Positions 1 through 7,679 of a stretch of 64,000 nucleotides of DNA are shown here, piece by piece. Under the pieces are notes generated by a model, which made no database searches, had not been told where the DNA came from, and was given only the letters and a program-made list of their open reading frames with translations. The stretch comes from Carnobacterium_B sp040274945. Lineage in GTDB: Bacteria; Bacillota; Bacilli; Lactobacillales; Carnobacteriaceae. Within the stretch, counting starts at the first letter, position 1; every line of letters starts with the position of its first letter. Both the position numbers and the translations under genes were made by a program. The stretch lies in contig NZ_JBEMAR010000010.1 of NCBI RefSeq assembly GCF_040274945.1, positions 1 through 64,000 of the forward strand, written 5' to 3'.

Positions 1-55
1 GTGTTTCTGGTTGTGTTTCTGGTTGTGTTTCTGGTTGTGTTTCTGGTTGTGTTTC
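1..55 (-). repeat. 12-bp tandem repeat coding (QPET)n in sftA
   Basis: Four full copies plus a partial copy of gtgtttctggtt run from base 1; on the coding strand each encodes Gln-Pro-Glu-Thr. The copies are identical at DNA level, so the array is likely to vary in copy number by slippage, and its true length is not known because it crosses the window edge. Confidence 0.9.
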
Positions 56-1414
56 AATGATTTCTTGAGATTGTTCTAGTTTTTCAATTTGTTTTAAATC
101 ATTAGTTGGAAATGTTTGTTTATCTAAATAGTTCATTCGACTTAGTGCTGCCATAAGTTCCATATTTTCTATTTCTTCAGAACTTTGAACTTTAGGTTTA
201 CCAGAGATCCGAGTTGATTTAATAGAACTTTTTGCTTTTTTTGGTAAAGCTTTTCCTTCACCAAAATACCTTGCTACATTTTTCCCACGATTAAGTCGAA
301 TATTTTGCTCTTCCTCGATCATACCAGCTAAAGAACGAGATAACCCACGCTTTTTTTTTGCAGAATTTAACGAGCTCTCAACAACTATTGATTCAGAACT
401 ACTAGTAGCAGCTTCTACATTTTCTTCAGATATTTCTTGTGTTGGTGCTTGAATCACCGCTACTTCTTGAATCGATTCTGCTTCTGGTAGTACTTCTGTT
501 TCTTGAATCGTTTCTACTTCTGGTAATACTCCTACTTCTTGTATCGCTTTTGCTTCTGGTAATACTTCTACCTCTTGTACCGTTTCTACGTCTGGTAATA
601 CTTCTGCCTCTTGTACCGTTTCTACTTCTGGCAATACTTCTACCTCTTGTGCCGTTTCTACTACTGGTGATACTTCTACTTCTTGTACCGCTTCTGCTTC
701 TTGTAATGCTTCTACTTCTTGTACCGCTTCTACTTCTGGTAATACTTCTACCTCTTGTACCGTTTCTACTACTGGTGATACTTCTACTTCTTGTACCGCT
801 TCTACTTCTTGAACTGCTTCTGCTTCTTGTAATGCTTCTACTTCTTTCTCTTCTGTATGTACAAAAGACTGGTTTGATTCATTCAATAAATACTCTTCAA
901 ATAGCAAAAAATCTTCTGATTTCTTTTTTAACTCTAAAAGAATAGTTGTGTAATTGGTTTCTTCACTTTTCTTATGGGATCTCTCTTGAAAGCCATAATA
1001 AGGAGAAGGAATCTTTTGAACTTTAAAAGGAGTCGAACTTCTCCCTTCTTGAAAAGGTGTAGCCGCATGTTTTAACGATTCTTTTGAATAAGTTGTTTGT
1101 TTAATTCTTTTCTCAATTTGTTTTTTTTGTTTTTTCAATTCAAGTTGTTTCTGTTGTTCCTCTTTCCCAATGGTTGAAAGATAATTTCTTACAGAAATAT
1201 TGTCTTTTTGAAACGTTGTAAAATCAATTCTAGAATCCTTTTCTTCACTTTTTATTACTTGTTTAGTTGGTTGACTATTCTTATTTTTTAATTGGGAAGT
1301 TTTAATCGACTCTTCCTTATTCGTTGCGTTCTCAGCATCACGATAGAAAGGAAACTTGAATTTTTTTTGGCGATCTTGATTTTTTTCATAACTAGGTCCA
1401 TCATATTTGGGCAT
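1..1414 (-). CDS. sftA: DNA translocase SftA (FtsK/SpoIIIE family), N-terminal part, cut by window edge
   Basis: The frame is open from an ATG at 1414 (AAAGGAGGG upstream) to base 1, about 471 codons with no stop. Only the N-terminal and linker regions are present; the ATPase motor would lie outside the window. The N terminus is basic and begins MPKYDGPSYEKNQ. Residues about 188-322 are an acidic hexapeptide repeat, followed by a basic stretch (KKKRGLSRSLAGMIEEEQNIRLNRG is split by Lys/Arg-rich patches) and a QPET array at the edge. In Bacillus subtilis sftA (ytpS) directly follows ytpR, exactly as here; SftA is a soluble translocase that clears DNA from the closing septum. No transmembrane segment is visible, which fits SftA rather than FtsK/SpoIIIE. 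The family call rests on synteny and this soluble N terminus, since the motor is not visible. Confidence 0.7.
   Translation of the reverse strand, partial: MPKYDGPSYEKNQDRQKKFKFPFYRDAENATNKEESIKTSQLKNKNSQPTKQVIKSEEKDSRIDFTTFQKDNISVRNYLSTIGKEEQQKQLELKKQKKQIEKRIKQTTYSKESLKHAATPFQEGRSSTPFKVQKIPSPYYGFQERSHKKSEETNYTTILLELKKKSEDFLLFEEYLLNESNQSFVHTEEKEVEALQEAEAVQEVEAVQEVEVSPVVETVQEVEVLPEVEAVQEVEALQEAEAVQEVEVSPVVETAQEVEVLPEVETVQEAEVLPDVETVQEVEVLPEAKAIQEVGVLPEVETIQETEVLPEAESIQEVAVIQAPTQEISEENVEAATSSSESIVVESSLNSAKKKRGLSRSLAGMIEEEQNIRLNRGKNVARYFGEGKALPKKAKSSIKSTRISGKPKVQSSEEIENMELMAALSRMNYLDKQTFPTNDLKQIEKLEQSQEIIETQPETQPETQPETQPET
447..850 (-). repeat. Degenerate 18-bp repeat coding acidic hexapeptides in sftA linker
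   Basis: Roughly 21 consecutive six-residue units of the types VQEVEV, LPEVET, SPVVET and LQEAEA can be read in the sftA frame. Units alternate, so many form 36-bp higher-order copies. The array lies in the linker between the N terminus and the expected motor. The opposite strand gives a leucine-rich open frame that is only a shadow of this repeat. Confidence 0.85.
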
Positions 1415-1524
1415 GATGACCCTCCTTTCCTACCTTACTACGAATCTTAGTTTACCATAAAAAATAGCGCGATTATAGGTGCTTTCTTTAAGAAACACAC
1501 GATATCTTTTCAAAACAGACACAA

Positions 1525-1601
1525 AAAAAAGACTTTACAAAAAGCCCACTTTCAAAAAATACATTTCTTATTTTTTAAAAGTGGGCTTTTGAGTCTTTTT
1601 T
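1525..1601 (-). terminator. Intrinsic terminator after ytpR
   Basis: AAAAGCCCACTTT (1540-1552) pairs with AAAGTGGGCTTTT (1578-1590); flanking AAAGACT/AGTCTTT extends the stem. Read on the minus strand it ends in a T-run, placing it between ytpR and sftA. Confidence 0.8.
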
Positions 1602-1606
1602 AGAAA

Positions 1607-2218
1607 TTAATTCAATTGAAATTGTTCACCTGTTACAGCAGAATCTGGCAAAACTAAAATACCTTTTTGTTCTGGAACACCTGTTAAGTTTAATTCTCGA
1701 GCTGAGCAAATCATACCGTGACTTGGCTCTCCTCTTAACTCTCCATCCCATATAGCCATTCCGTTAGGCATCAAAGCACCTACTTTAGCAACCACAACTT
1801 TTTGGCCTTGAGCAATATTAGATGCCCCACAAACTATTTGAATCATTTCTCCATTATCTACCTCAGTTTGAGTAATAGATAAATGATCCGAATCAGGATG
1901 AGCGACACATTCTTTTACTTCTCCGATTACAAATTTTGGAGATTCATCTGACTCCAAAGTATCGGAAAATCCAGCCAAAGCAATTGCTTCATTTAAGCTG
2001 TTTATGTGTTCCTTAGACAGTAACACTTGTCCCGTTCCCTCAATAGCAATAAATTGAGAACTATTGAAAAAATTATAGCCAACTGTTTGATTGGTTTCTT
2101 CTTTAAAAATGCGAACAACGTCCTGCTTTTTTTCAAAATTTTGTTCTTTAGGTTCACTATTGTCTAACATAACAATAAGAGTGTCACCAATACCTGCTTT
2201 ATTATAAATACTAATCAT
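1607..2218 (-). CDS. ytpR: YtpR-like tRNA-binding domain protein
   Basis: 203 residues. The C-terminal half is an EMAP/Trbp111-type tRNA-binding OB fold like that at the N terminus of bacterial PheT (VIGEVKECVAHPDSDHLS then IVCGASNIAQGQKV and GMICSARELNL). The N-terminal half (ISIYNKAGIGDTLIVML) matches the DUF4479 portion of YtpR. I chose the ATG at 2218 because GAGGAAG precedes it at good spacing and because the protein then begins like other YtpR proteins; the longer frame to 2293 would run through the upstream gene. It overlaps the UspA gene by 8 bp, so the two are translationally coupled. The precise role is unknown; tRNA or structured-RNA binding is inferred from the fold. Confidence 0.85.
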   Translation of the reverse strand: MISIYNKAGIGDTLIVMLDNSEPKEQNFEKKQDVVRIFKEETNQTVGYNFFNSSQFIAIEGTGQVLLSKEHINSLNEAIALAGFSDTLESDESPKFVIGEVKECVAHPDSDHLSITQTEVDNGEMIQIVCGASNIAQGQKVVVAKVGALMPNGMAIWDGELRGEPSHGMICSARELNLTGVPEQKGILVLPDSAVTGEQFQLN

Positions 2219-2705
2219 TATTAACTTCCTCATCTTGTTTTTTATTTCGTACAACCAGAACATCGCATGGAGCATGTCGAATAATGTGTTCACTTACACT
2301 ACCCATCATCCATCTTTCAACAGCATTCATACCCGTTTGTCCCACTACAATCAAATCTGAATGGTAATCATTCGGTATACTTTGAGTTAATTCTATTTTT
2401 GGAGAACCTTGTACCATAATTGTTTCAACATTTTTCAAATTGTGTTTAGTAGCTCTTTGCTTATACTCTTTTAAAAGATTTCCCATTATTTCCTTGTCCG
2501 TATCAATTCCAATTGCATCTATAGCAGTTATACCAGCAGTATCTACCATTCCTAAAGCATAAGAGTTTACATCAAAAACGTGAGCAATAATTAATTCACT
2601 GTTGTTTCTTTCCGCTATTTTAATAGCCTTTGTAAGTGCGTTTTCTGAAGATTCACTTCCATCTACTGCTATCAGTATACGTTGGTATTGTTGTGTATCT
2701 AACAT
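2211..2705 (-). CDS. Universal stress protein UspA family
   Basis: 164 residues, one Usp domain. It starts with the typical strand and motif RILIAVDGSESSENALTKAI and ends with the nucleotide-binding signature VVGQTGMN-N7-GSVSEHI followed by CDVLVVR, so it probably belongs to the ATP-binding subgroup. The ATG at 2705 is chosen because AGAGGAG lies 7-8 nt upstream. In B. subtilis the gene between ytpP and ytpR is ytpQ (a DUF1444 protein); here a UspA gene occupies that place, and it is coupled to ytpR by an 8-bp overlap. UspA proteins are cytoplasmic and bind ATP; the stress to which this one responds cannot be read from the sequence. Confidence 0.85.
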   Translation of the reverse strand: MLDTQQYQRILIAVDGSESSENALTKAIKIAERNNSELIIAHVFDVNSYALGMVDTAGITAIDAIGIDTDKEIMGNLLKEYKQRATKHNLKNVETIMVQGSPKIELTQSIPNDYHSDLIVVGQTGMNAVERWMMGSVSEHIIRHAPCDVLVVRNKKQDEEVNND

Positions 2706-2738
2706 AATCACATCTCCTCTTATCATTTTAGTTATCCA

Positions 2739-3056
2739 TTAAAGGGTTGCTATAAACTGCTCAATTTCTTCTTTAGTTTTGCGGTCTTTGTTTACAAAGC
2801 GTCCAGTCTCTTCTCCATTTTCAAATGCCACAAAACTAGGAATTCCAAAAATAGACAGCTCGCCACAAAGATCAATAAATTTATCACGATCGACTTCTAC
2901 AAAATCAATTTCAGAATGGTTTTCGATTATTTCAGGCATAATAGGTTTAATAAATTGACAATCCCCACACCAATCAGCGGTGAAAAAGAAAATCGTTTTT
3001 CTTTTACTTTCTTTAACCATTATATAAAATTCCTCAACGGTATTTAATAATTCCAT
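2739..3056 (-). CDS. ytpP: Thioredoxin-like protein YtpP
   Basis: 105 residues from the ATG at 3056, which follows AGAGGG at about 8 nt; the longer reading from a TTG at 3080 has no ribosome binding site. The protein is a single thioredoxin fold with the redox motif WCGDC (Cys30, Cys33), preceded by KTIFFFTAD and followed by FIKPIMPEI, and with the cis-proline region IFGIPSF. It is shorter than or equal to typical thioredoxins and has no signal peptide, so it acts in the cytoplasm. Position between ytoP and the ytpR block matches Bacillus. Its physiological substrate is unknown; redox or disulfide reduction is inferred from CxxC. Confidence 0.88.
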   Translation of the reverse strand: MELLNTVEEFYIMVKESKRKTIFFFTADWCGDCQFIKPIMPEIIENHSEIDFVEVDRDKFIDLCGELSIFGIPSFVAFENGEETGRFVNKDRKTKEEIEQFIATL

Positions 3057-3080
3057 TTTTTTATCCCTCTCTATATTCAA

Positions 3081-4160
3081 CTAATTATTTTTCATAATCG
3101 TTTCAAATGTACTACGATCTAATGTCCGTGCAACTTGCACAACCATCTCTTTTGCTGCTGCATAATCATCTATATGAAAGACCGTTTGATGTGTGTGGAT
3201 ATAACGAGCGCACACACCAATGACTGCACTTGGAACCCCATTATTCATTTGATGAGCTGCACCAGCATCTGTACCGCCTTTAGAAACAAAATATTGATAA
3301 GGGATATTGTGTGTTGCTGCAGTATCCAGCAAGAACTCACGCATTCCTTTTAATGTAATCATTCCTGGATCTTGGATTCTCAATAAAAATCCTTCTCCGA
3401 GATGACCAAATTTAGTTTTGTCTCCTGTTAAGTCATCAGCAGGTGAACAGTCTACAGCAAAAAACAAATCAGGTTTAAATTGATGAACCGCTCCCTTTGC
3501 TCCACGTAAACCTACTTCTTCCTGAACATTAGCTCCAGCAATTAGTGTGTTCGGCAGCTGCTCCCCTTGTAGTTCTTTTAAAGCTTCAATAACAACTGTT
3601 GTACCATAGCGGTTATCCCAAGCTTTGCTTAGAATTTTTTTGCCATTAGCCATTTTTATTGTTTCCACATCCGGTACGATTGAATCTCCTGGGCGTACAC
3701 CAAATGCTTCAGCTTCTTCTTTAGAATCAAATCCTGCATCAAATAAAATATCAGCGATGTCTAATTTGCTTCCAGCTCCATCTTTACCTCTCAATAAGTG
3801 CGGCGGAACGGAGGAAGAAACACATGGATAATCGCCTTTAGCTGTTTGAAGTGTAAATCGTTGCGCTGAAACCACATAAGGATTCCACCCACCTAAAGGT
3901 ACTACTCTAAATAAGCCCTGTTTTGAAATACTCGCTACCATAAAACCAACTTCATCCATATGAGCTGCTACCATAATTTTTGGTGCATTTTCCGTTTTAC
4001 TTTTGCGAATCCCAAAAATACCTCCAAGACCATCTTGCTGAACTTCATCTACTAATGGAGTCATTTCTTCACGCATAATGTCACGCACACGGTGTTCAAA
4101 ACCACTCGTTCCTTGTGCTTCAGTTAATTTCTTGATTAAATCAAATGTATTATCTTCCAT
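3081..4160 (-). CDS. ytoP: M42 family metallo-aminopeptidase (PepA/YtoP type)
   Basis: 359 residues, the usual length for M42 glutamyl/leucyl aminopeptidases and related glucanase-like enzymes. Expected ligands and catalytic residues are present: AAHMDEVGF (His67, Asp69), KAWDNRYG (Asp182), VQEEVGLRGA (Glu214 base, Glu215 ligand), AVDCSP (Asp237) and a late His in YIHTHQTVFH. The family makes large cytoplasmic tetrahedral assemblies that trim peptides. The start has only a modest GGGAAAA Shine-Dalgarno. The gene lies 24 bp upstream of ytpP in the same direction, as in Bacillus (ytoP-ytpP). Substrate preference (acidic N terminus or other) cannot be decided here. Confidence 0.9.
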   Translation of the reverse strand: MEDNTFDLIKKLTEAQGTSGFEHRVRDIMREEMTPLVDEVQQDGLGGIFGIRKSKTENAPKIMVAAHMDEVGFMVASISKQGLFRVVPLGGWNPYVVSAQRFTLQTAKGDYPCVSSSVPPHLLRGKDGAGSKLDIADILFDAGFDSKEEAEAFGVRPGDSIVPDVETIKMANGKKILSKAWDNRYGTTVVIEALKELQGEQLPNTLIAGANVQEEVGLRGAKGAVHQFKPDLFFAVDCSPADDLTGDKTKFGHLGEGFLLRIQDPGMITLKGMREFLLDTAATHNIPYQYFVSKGGTDAGAAHQMNNGVPSAVIGVCARYIHTHQTVFHIDDYAAAKEMVVQVARTLDRSTFETIMKNN

Positions 4161-4337
4161 AAGTATTTTCCCATATAGGTTCTTTTACTTCAACCTACAT
4201 GATCTATCCCCCTTATAACTCTATTTATTCTATTATACCTTAAATCAAATTAATTTTAAGAAGGAATGCTTTAATTTCATTTATTTTTAAACATGGTATA
4301 CTATAAAAAAATAATATTAGATTGGAGAGTTTATTAA

Positions 4338-4676
4338 ATGGTATGTAAAACAAAAGAAACAACACCATATATTTTAGCTGGCGGCTTACTTTTAGGAGCT
4401 GGATTAACTTGCGGCTATTTTCTTCATAAACTAATCACTGCAAAAAAAACAATCCATGGAGATGCCATTTTAAAATACGTTAAACAATTATTTTTAAAAG
4501 AAGGTCCTATAGAAGGTTCATGGATAGAATTACAAAAAGTTCCCTTACAAAAATTTGCGCTTAAAACAGATGTTTATTATGGCGGAATTTCAAGAATTGA
4601 AGAAGACCAATTAATTCAATATGAATTTATCGCAGATGCTTACACCGGTAGTATCTTAGATTTATACCGTATTTAA
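4338..4676 (+). CDS. ytzB: YtzB-like small membrane-anchored PepSY-type protein
   Basis: 112 residues. A transmembrane or signal-anchor segment lies at residues about 11-31 (ILAGGLLLGAGLTCGYFLH), followed by a domain with the pattern of PepSY folds (ILKYVKQLFLKEGPIEGSW, then YYGGISRIEE and FIADAYTGSILDLYRI). The ATG is preceded by GGAG at suitable distance, and TATACTATAA lies further upstream as a probable -10. It is divergent from the M42 peptidase gene, as ytzB is next to ytoP in Bacillus. PepSY domains are thought to inhibit or modulate proteases; the function of this protein is not known. Confidence 0.7.
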   Translation: MVCKTKETTPYILAGGLLLGAGLTCGYFLHKLITAKKTIHGDAILKYVKQLFLKEGPIEGSWIELQKVPLQKFALKTDVYYGGISRIEEDQLIQYEFIADAYTGSILDLYRI

Positions 4677-4681
4677 ATAAG

Positions 4682-4726
4682 AAAAAGCGTTAAACCCAGA
4701 ATAGATTCTAGGTTTAACGCTTTTTT
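4682..4726. terminator. Bidirectional terminator between ytzB and trmB
   Basis: A 15-bp stem (arms 4682-4696 and 4711-4725, GCGTTAAACC/GGTTTAACGC at the core) with A-run and T-run on opposite sides serves the convergent ytzB and trmB genes. Its right edge touches the trmB stop codon. Confidence 0.9.
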
Positions 4727-5375
4727 ATTTGGTTTTTTTAGGGAATTTTGCTACAACACGGTAAATCCGACTGCCTCTTGAAGAAAATTTTTCTTCATAT
4801 TCAGTCCTGACATTCCCTTCAAAGACACTCTCATGTAAGTTTAACCATACTTGTTCAAGTGTCATGCCGTACTTTGAAAAACTGCTCAATGAATATTCAA
4901 ATAGCCCTTGATTATCCGTTTTAAAATGAATTTCGCCTTCAGATACAAGGATAGTCTCATAACTTTCTAAAAAGCTCTTATACGTTAGACGTCTTTTTTC
5001 ATGACGAGTTTTTGGCCATGGGTCAGAAAAGTTTAAATAAACTTGGTCAACTTCTCCTTCTGCAAAATATTGAGTTACAGAACCCCCATTAACGTGTAAC
5101 AGTTGAAGATTTGGTAATTGTTCCTCTATTAACCTATCTAGTGCGACAACTATGACACTCATCTGAAGTTCAATACCGATATAGTTGATTTCCGGGTGTA
5201 ACTTTGCCATTTCAGTAATAAAACGGCCTTTTCCTGTACCAACTTCAATATGAATGGGGTGATCATTGCCAAATCTTTCTTGCCATCTTCCTACCCAACT
5301 ATCGGGTTGTCCTGGTATATACTGAGGAAATTCAGCAATTTTTTGTGGTGCATTTGGTTTATTTCTTAAACGCAT
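4725..5375 (-). CDS. trmB: tRNA (guanine-N7-)-methyltransferase TrmB
   Basis: 216 residues. It has the SAM-binding core IEVGTGKGRF, the second acidic loop YIGIELQ, and the TrmB signature VYLNFSDPWPKTRHEKRR that carries the catalytic Asp and tRNA-binding residues, with TDNQGLFEYSL near the end. The enzyme makes m7G46 in the variable loop of tRNAs. Start chosen at the ATG 5375 (MRLRNKP, as in homologs), because GGAG lies 9 nt upstream; the earlier ATG at 5390 has no ribosome binding site. In Bacillus trmB is also beside ytmP. A terminator between the two genes suggests that trmB has its own promoter or depends on read-through. Confidence 0.95.
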   Translation of the reverse strand: MRLRNKPNAPQKIAEFPQYIPGQPDSWVGRWQERFGNDHPIHIEVGTGKGRFITEMAKLHPEINYIGIELQMSVIVVALDRLIEEQLPNLQLLHVNGGSVTQYFAEGEVDQVYLNFSDPWPKTRHEKRRLTYKSFLESYETILVSEGEIHFKTDNQGLFEYSLSSFSKYGMTLEQVWLNLHESVFEGNVRTEYEEKFSSRGSRIYRVVAKFPKKTK

Positions 5376-5428
5376 ATTCTTATTCTCCATTCTTTTTAGT
5401 ATTCCATTATTTTACTAGTTACATAGAA

Positions 5429-5458
5429 AAATCCTCTTCAAAAACAGGAAGAGGATTT
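5429..5458 (-). terminator. Terminator after ytmP
   Basis: Perfect 11-bp stem AAATCCTCTTC/GAAGAGGATTT (5429-5439 with 5448-5458), 8-nt loop, T-rich on the minus strand. Confidence 0.8.
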
Positions 5459-5490
5459 GAATAAATGCTAAAACTAAGTAGAGCTAATCA

Positions 5491-6288
5491 TTAATTAAAA
5501 AAATATTTTTGACCTTGATAAAGAGTTTGTAACATAATAATGTCTTTATTCATTTCATGGAACCTTGTTTCGCTATGGTGTTTTTTTGTTTGAATCAAAT
5601 AATTCATCAATGCATACCACATAATACGCGTTTTCATCTCTTCTGTTAGCTCCGTATCATAGTGAACTAACCAATCAACCCAATTATCTTTTGGTACATA
5701 TTGGCAAAGCAACATACTCAGATCCATAGCTGGATCACATAGCATCGCTGAATCCCAATCAACTAGATAAAGACGGTTTTCATCTGATAAAAGCCAATTT
5801 TTCCGGTAAATATCTCCATGACAAACTTGTGTTTCAACTATATTCATTAATTCTACTTCAGCTTTTAGTTTTTTTATTATTCGTGATAGTAACGGATGAT
5901 TGTATAAATCTAAAGGCAAATTTTCTTCATACTTTTGAATTAACTGATCAGGAGTAACAATTTCGCCGCCTACACGAGCAAGCATTCTTCTCAATGTCGC
6001 AGAATTATGTATTCGACTAATGAGTTTTGCTACCTGTGGTGAGGACATCTCTGTTTTAGTAAGTGCTCTTCCGTTTAGCCACTCTTGAGCGGTTAGTACA
6101 TCTCCATTGCCGATGCGTTTTGTCCACATCAATCTTGGTGTAATTCCCTCAACAGATAATGCAGCTAAAAAAGGTGAAGAATTTCGCTTCAAAAAAAGCT
6201 TTTCTTCTGCCCTTGTACCCATATACGCTTGTCCAGTGTCACCACCAACGGGATGCAATTTCCATCCAGAATCTATTTCAAAATCCAT
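5491..6288 (-). CDS. ytmP: YtmP-like aminoglycoside/choline-kinase-fold phosphotransferase
   Basis: 265 residues. The catalytic loop reads VCHGDIYRKNWLL (HGD with Asn five residues later) and the metal-binding segment YLVDWDSAMLCDPAMDL, the APH/choline kinase pattern. An N-terminal ATP-binding lobe (YMGTRAEEKLFLKRN with a Lys) is also visible. The neighbourhood trmB-ytmP is conserved in Bacillus and Lactobacillales. The start is an ATG with AAGGAA 11 nt upstream. The fold predicts transfer of phosphate to a small hydroxyl-bearing metabolite, but the substrate of YtmP proteins is not established and there is no sign that it is a drug-resistance gene. Confidence 0.8.
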   Translation of the reverse strand: MDFEIDSGWKLHPVGGDTGQAYMGTRAEEKLFLKRNSSPFLAALSVEGITPRLMWTKRIGNGDVLTAQEWLNGRALTKTEMSSPQVAKLISRIHNSATLRRMLARVGGEIVTPDQLIQKYEENLPLDLYNHPLLSRIIKKLKAEVELMNIVETQVCHGDIYRKNWLLSDENRLYLVDWDSAMLCDPAMDLSMLLCQYVPKDNWVDWLVHYDTELTEEMKTRIMWYALMNYLIQTKKHHSETRFHEMNKDIIMLQTLYQGQKYFFN

Positions 6289-6662
6289 ACCAAATCATTC
6301 CTTGCTTTATATTCTGAAACATTTCTACACAGACGTGAAAAGCAAAACGGGATTGTAACATCTTATTCGAATAAGCGAAAAAAGTTTAAACCCGTTAAAC
6401 CAACAGCACTAAATCATTTTATAATTTACCCGTAAAGCCAGACAAAAAAAGGACAGATATCACAAAAGACATCTATCTTTCTGTTCATTTCCTATTTTAG
6501 ATAGAATTTCTTTCTACGTCAAGAGTATATACGTTCTTTTTCTACAATTATGTTTATTTTGTTTCTATGAAAACGGATGATAGAAGTTGGCACGAGACGT
6601 TCATTACATTTTTATTTCGATTTTTTAACACTCTAGTTTTGTTAGTGTAATTTTTTCTACAA
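6289..6662. other. Intergenic region upstream of ytmP (no gene seen)
   Basis: No credible coding frame in this 374-bp stretch. It should contain the ytmP promoter on the minus strand. One nested inverted repeat is visible (AACGGG 6346-6351 with CCCGTT 6391-6396 around the 14-bp palindrome CTTATTCGAATAAG at 6362-6375), and a weak hairpin plus T-run near 6627-6660 on the plus strand. I assign neither a function. Confidence 0.5.
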
Positions 6663-6700
6663 AGAAAATCAGCCAAACAAAACAGTTCAGCTGATTTTCT
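6663..6700 (-). terminator. Terminator after dat
   Basis: 11-bp perfect stem AGAAAATCAGC/GCTGATTTTCT (6663-6673, 6690-6700), then TTT on the minus strand, 8 bp past the dat stop codon. Confidence 0.8.
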
Positions 6701-6708
6701 TATGATTT

Positions 6709-7569
6709 CTATCTTATTTGTCCACACTCTTCTTCAACAGCATCAACGTATAACTGTTGAAGTTTTTCAACAACGGCTCCACGTTTTCCATATCCAACAG
6801 GATTTCCATCTATACTTATGATTGGCATAGCTTCCATCGTTGTACTTGAAGCGAATACTTCATCTGCCTCTTTCAAATCTTCTATAGTAAAGGCTTCTTC
6901 CTTAACTAACATTCCTGCTTTTCGAGCAACCTTTAACAACATTATTTTAGTAATTCCAGGCAAAACAAGATTACCATCCGGATGTGTATAGATAGTATCA
7001 TCTTTAATCATCCATACATTTGAAGAAGAACATTCTGTAACGATACCATCACGGTGCAAAATCGCTTCATCTCCACCTTTTTTATGGGCTTCGTGCTTAG
7101 CCATTATGTTTCCAAGTAAACTAATTGATTTAATGTCGCATCTCAACCATCGCATATCAGGTACAATAAAAGCGGACATCCCTTGATCCATTTTCTTTTG
7201 GTCTCGCGGAACAATCGTAGTTGTAGCTGTAAATACTGGTGGTACTAACTCTGGATCAGTATACGTATGATTTCTGGGGATTCCAATTCCTCTGGTTACT
7301 TGCATATAAATATTACCCGTATTGATATCATTTTCTTTAATCAATGCACTTAAAAGCTCTTTTAATTCCTCTTTTGTAAAAGGCATGTCCAGTTCGATTT
7401 TTTCAGCACTTGAAAATAATCGATCTACATGTTCATTTAAAGTAAAAAACTTACCATTATAAACTCTTACAACATCATAAATACCATCCGCAAATTGATA
7501 ACCTCTGTCTTCCATATCAATTTTAACTTCACTACGTTCGACAATTTGATTATTCCAAATAACTTTCAT
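6709..7569 (-). CDS. dat: D-amino-acid transaminase
   Basis: 286 residues, class IV PLP aminotransferase. Visible landmarks: the N-terminal MKVIWNNQIVERSEVKIDMEDRGYQFADGIYDVVR typical of Dat is present in segments, the PLP lysine in CDIKSISLLGNIMAK (Lys about 146), and the cofactor phosphate region TECSSSNVWMI with SSTTMEAMPI later. The enzyme interconverts D-alanine/2-oxoglutarate and D-glutamate/pyruvate, supplying D-amino acids for peptidoglycan. The gene is monocistronic as far as can be seen, with its own terminator. A branched-chain aminotransferase of the same fold is less likely, because it would be longer and lacks the Dat-like N terminus. Confidence 0.93.
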   Translation of the reverse strand: MKVIWNNQIVERSEVKIDMEDRGYQFADGIYDVVRVYNGKFFTLNEHVDRLFSSAEKIELDMPFTKEELKELLSALIKENDINTGNIYMQVTRGIGIPRNHTYTDPELVPPVFTATTTIVPRDQKKMDQGMSAFIVPDMRWLRCDIKSISLLGNIMAKHEAHKKGGDEAILHRDGIVTECSSSNVWMIKDDTIYTHPDGNLVLPGITKIMLLKVARKAGMLVKEEAFTIEDLKEADEVFASSTTMEAMPIISIDGNPVGYGKRGAVVEKLQQLYVDAVEEECGQIR

Positions 7570-7679
7570 TTTTTAACCTCTTCCTTCAAAAAAGTAATAC
7601 TTTCTAAATTTTTTCTATCATATCAAAAATTATGGTACTTTGCATTCTATATCTTTAATTAATTAAGCTCACTGAATGA

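Noticed and set aside
1..55. Regular short repeats resembling an array
   Set aside because: Units are 12 bp without spacers and in frame with sftA, so it is a coding tandem repeat and not CRISPR.
439..945. 168-codon leucine-rich open frame on the plus strand
   Set aside because: It is the antisense shadow of the sftA hexapeptide repeat; repeat coding keeps the opposite frame open. It has no ribosome binding site.
6627..6660. Plus-strand terminator of a further small RNA
   Set aside because: The stem is short and imperfect and no promoter can be recognised in front of it.
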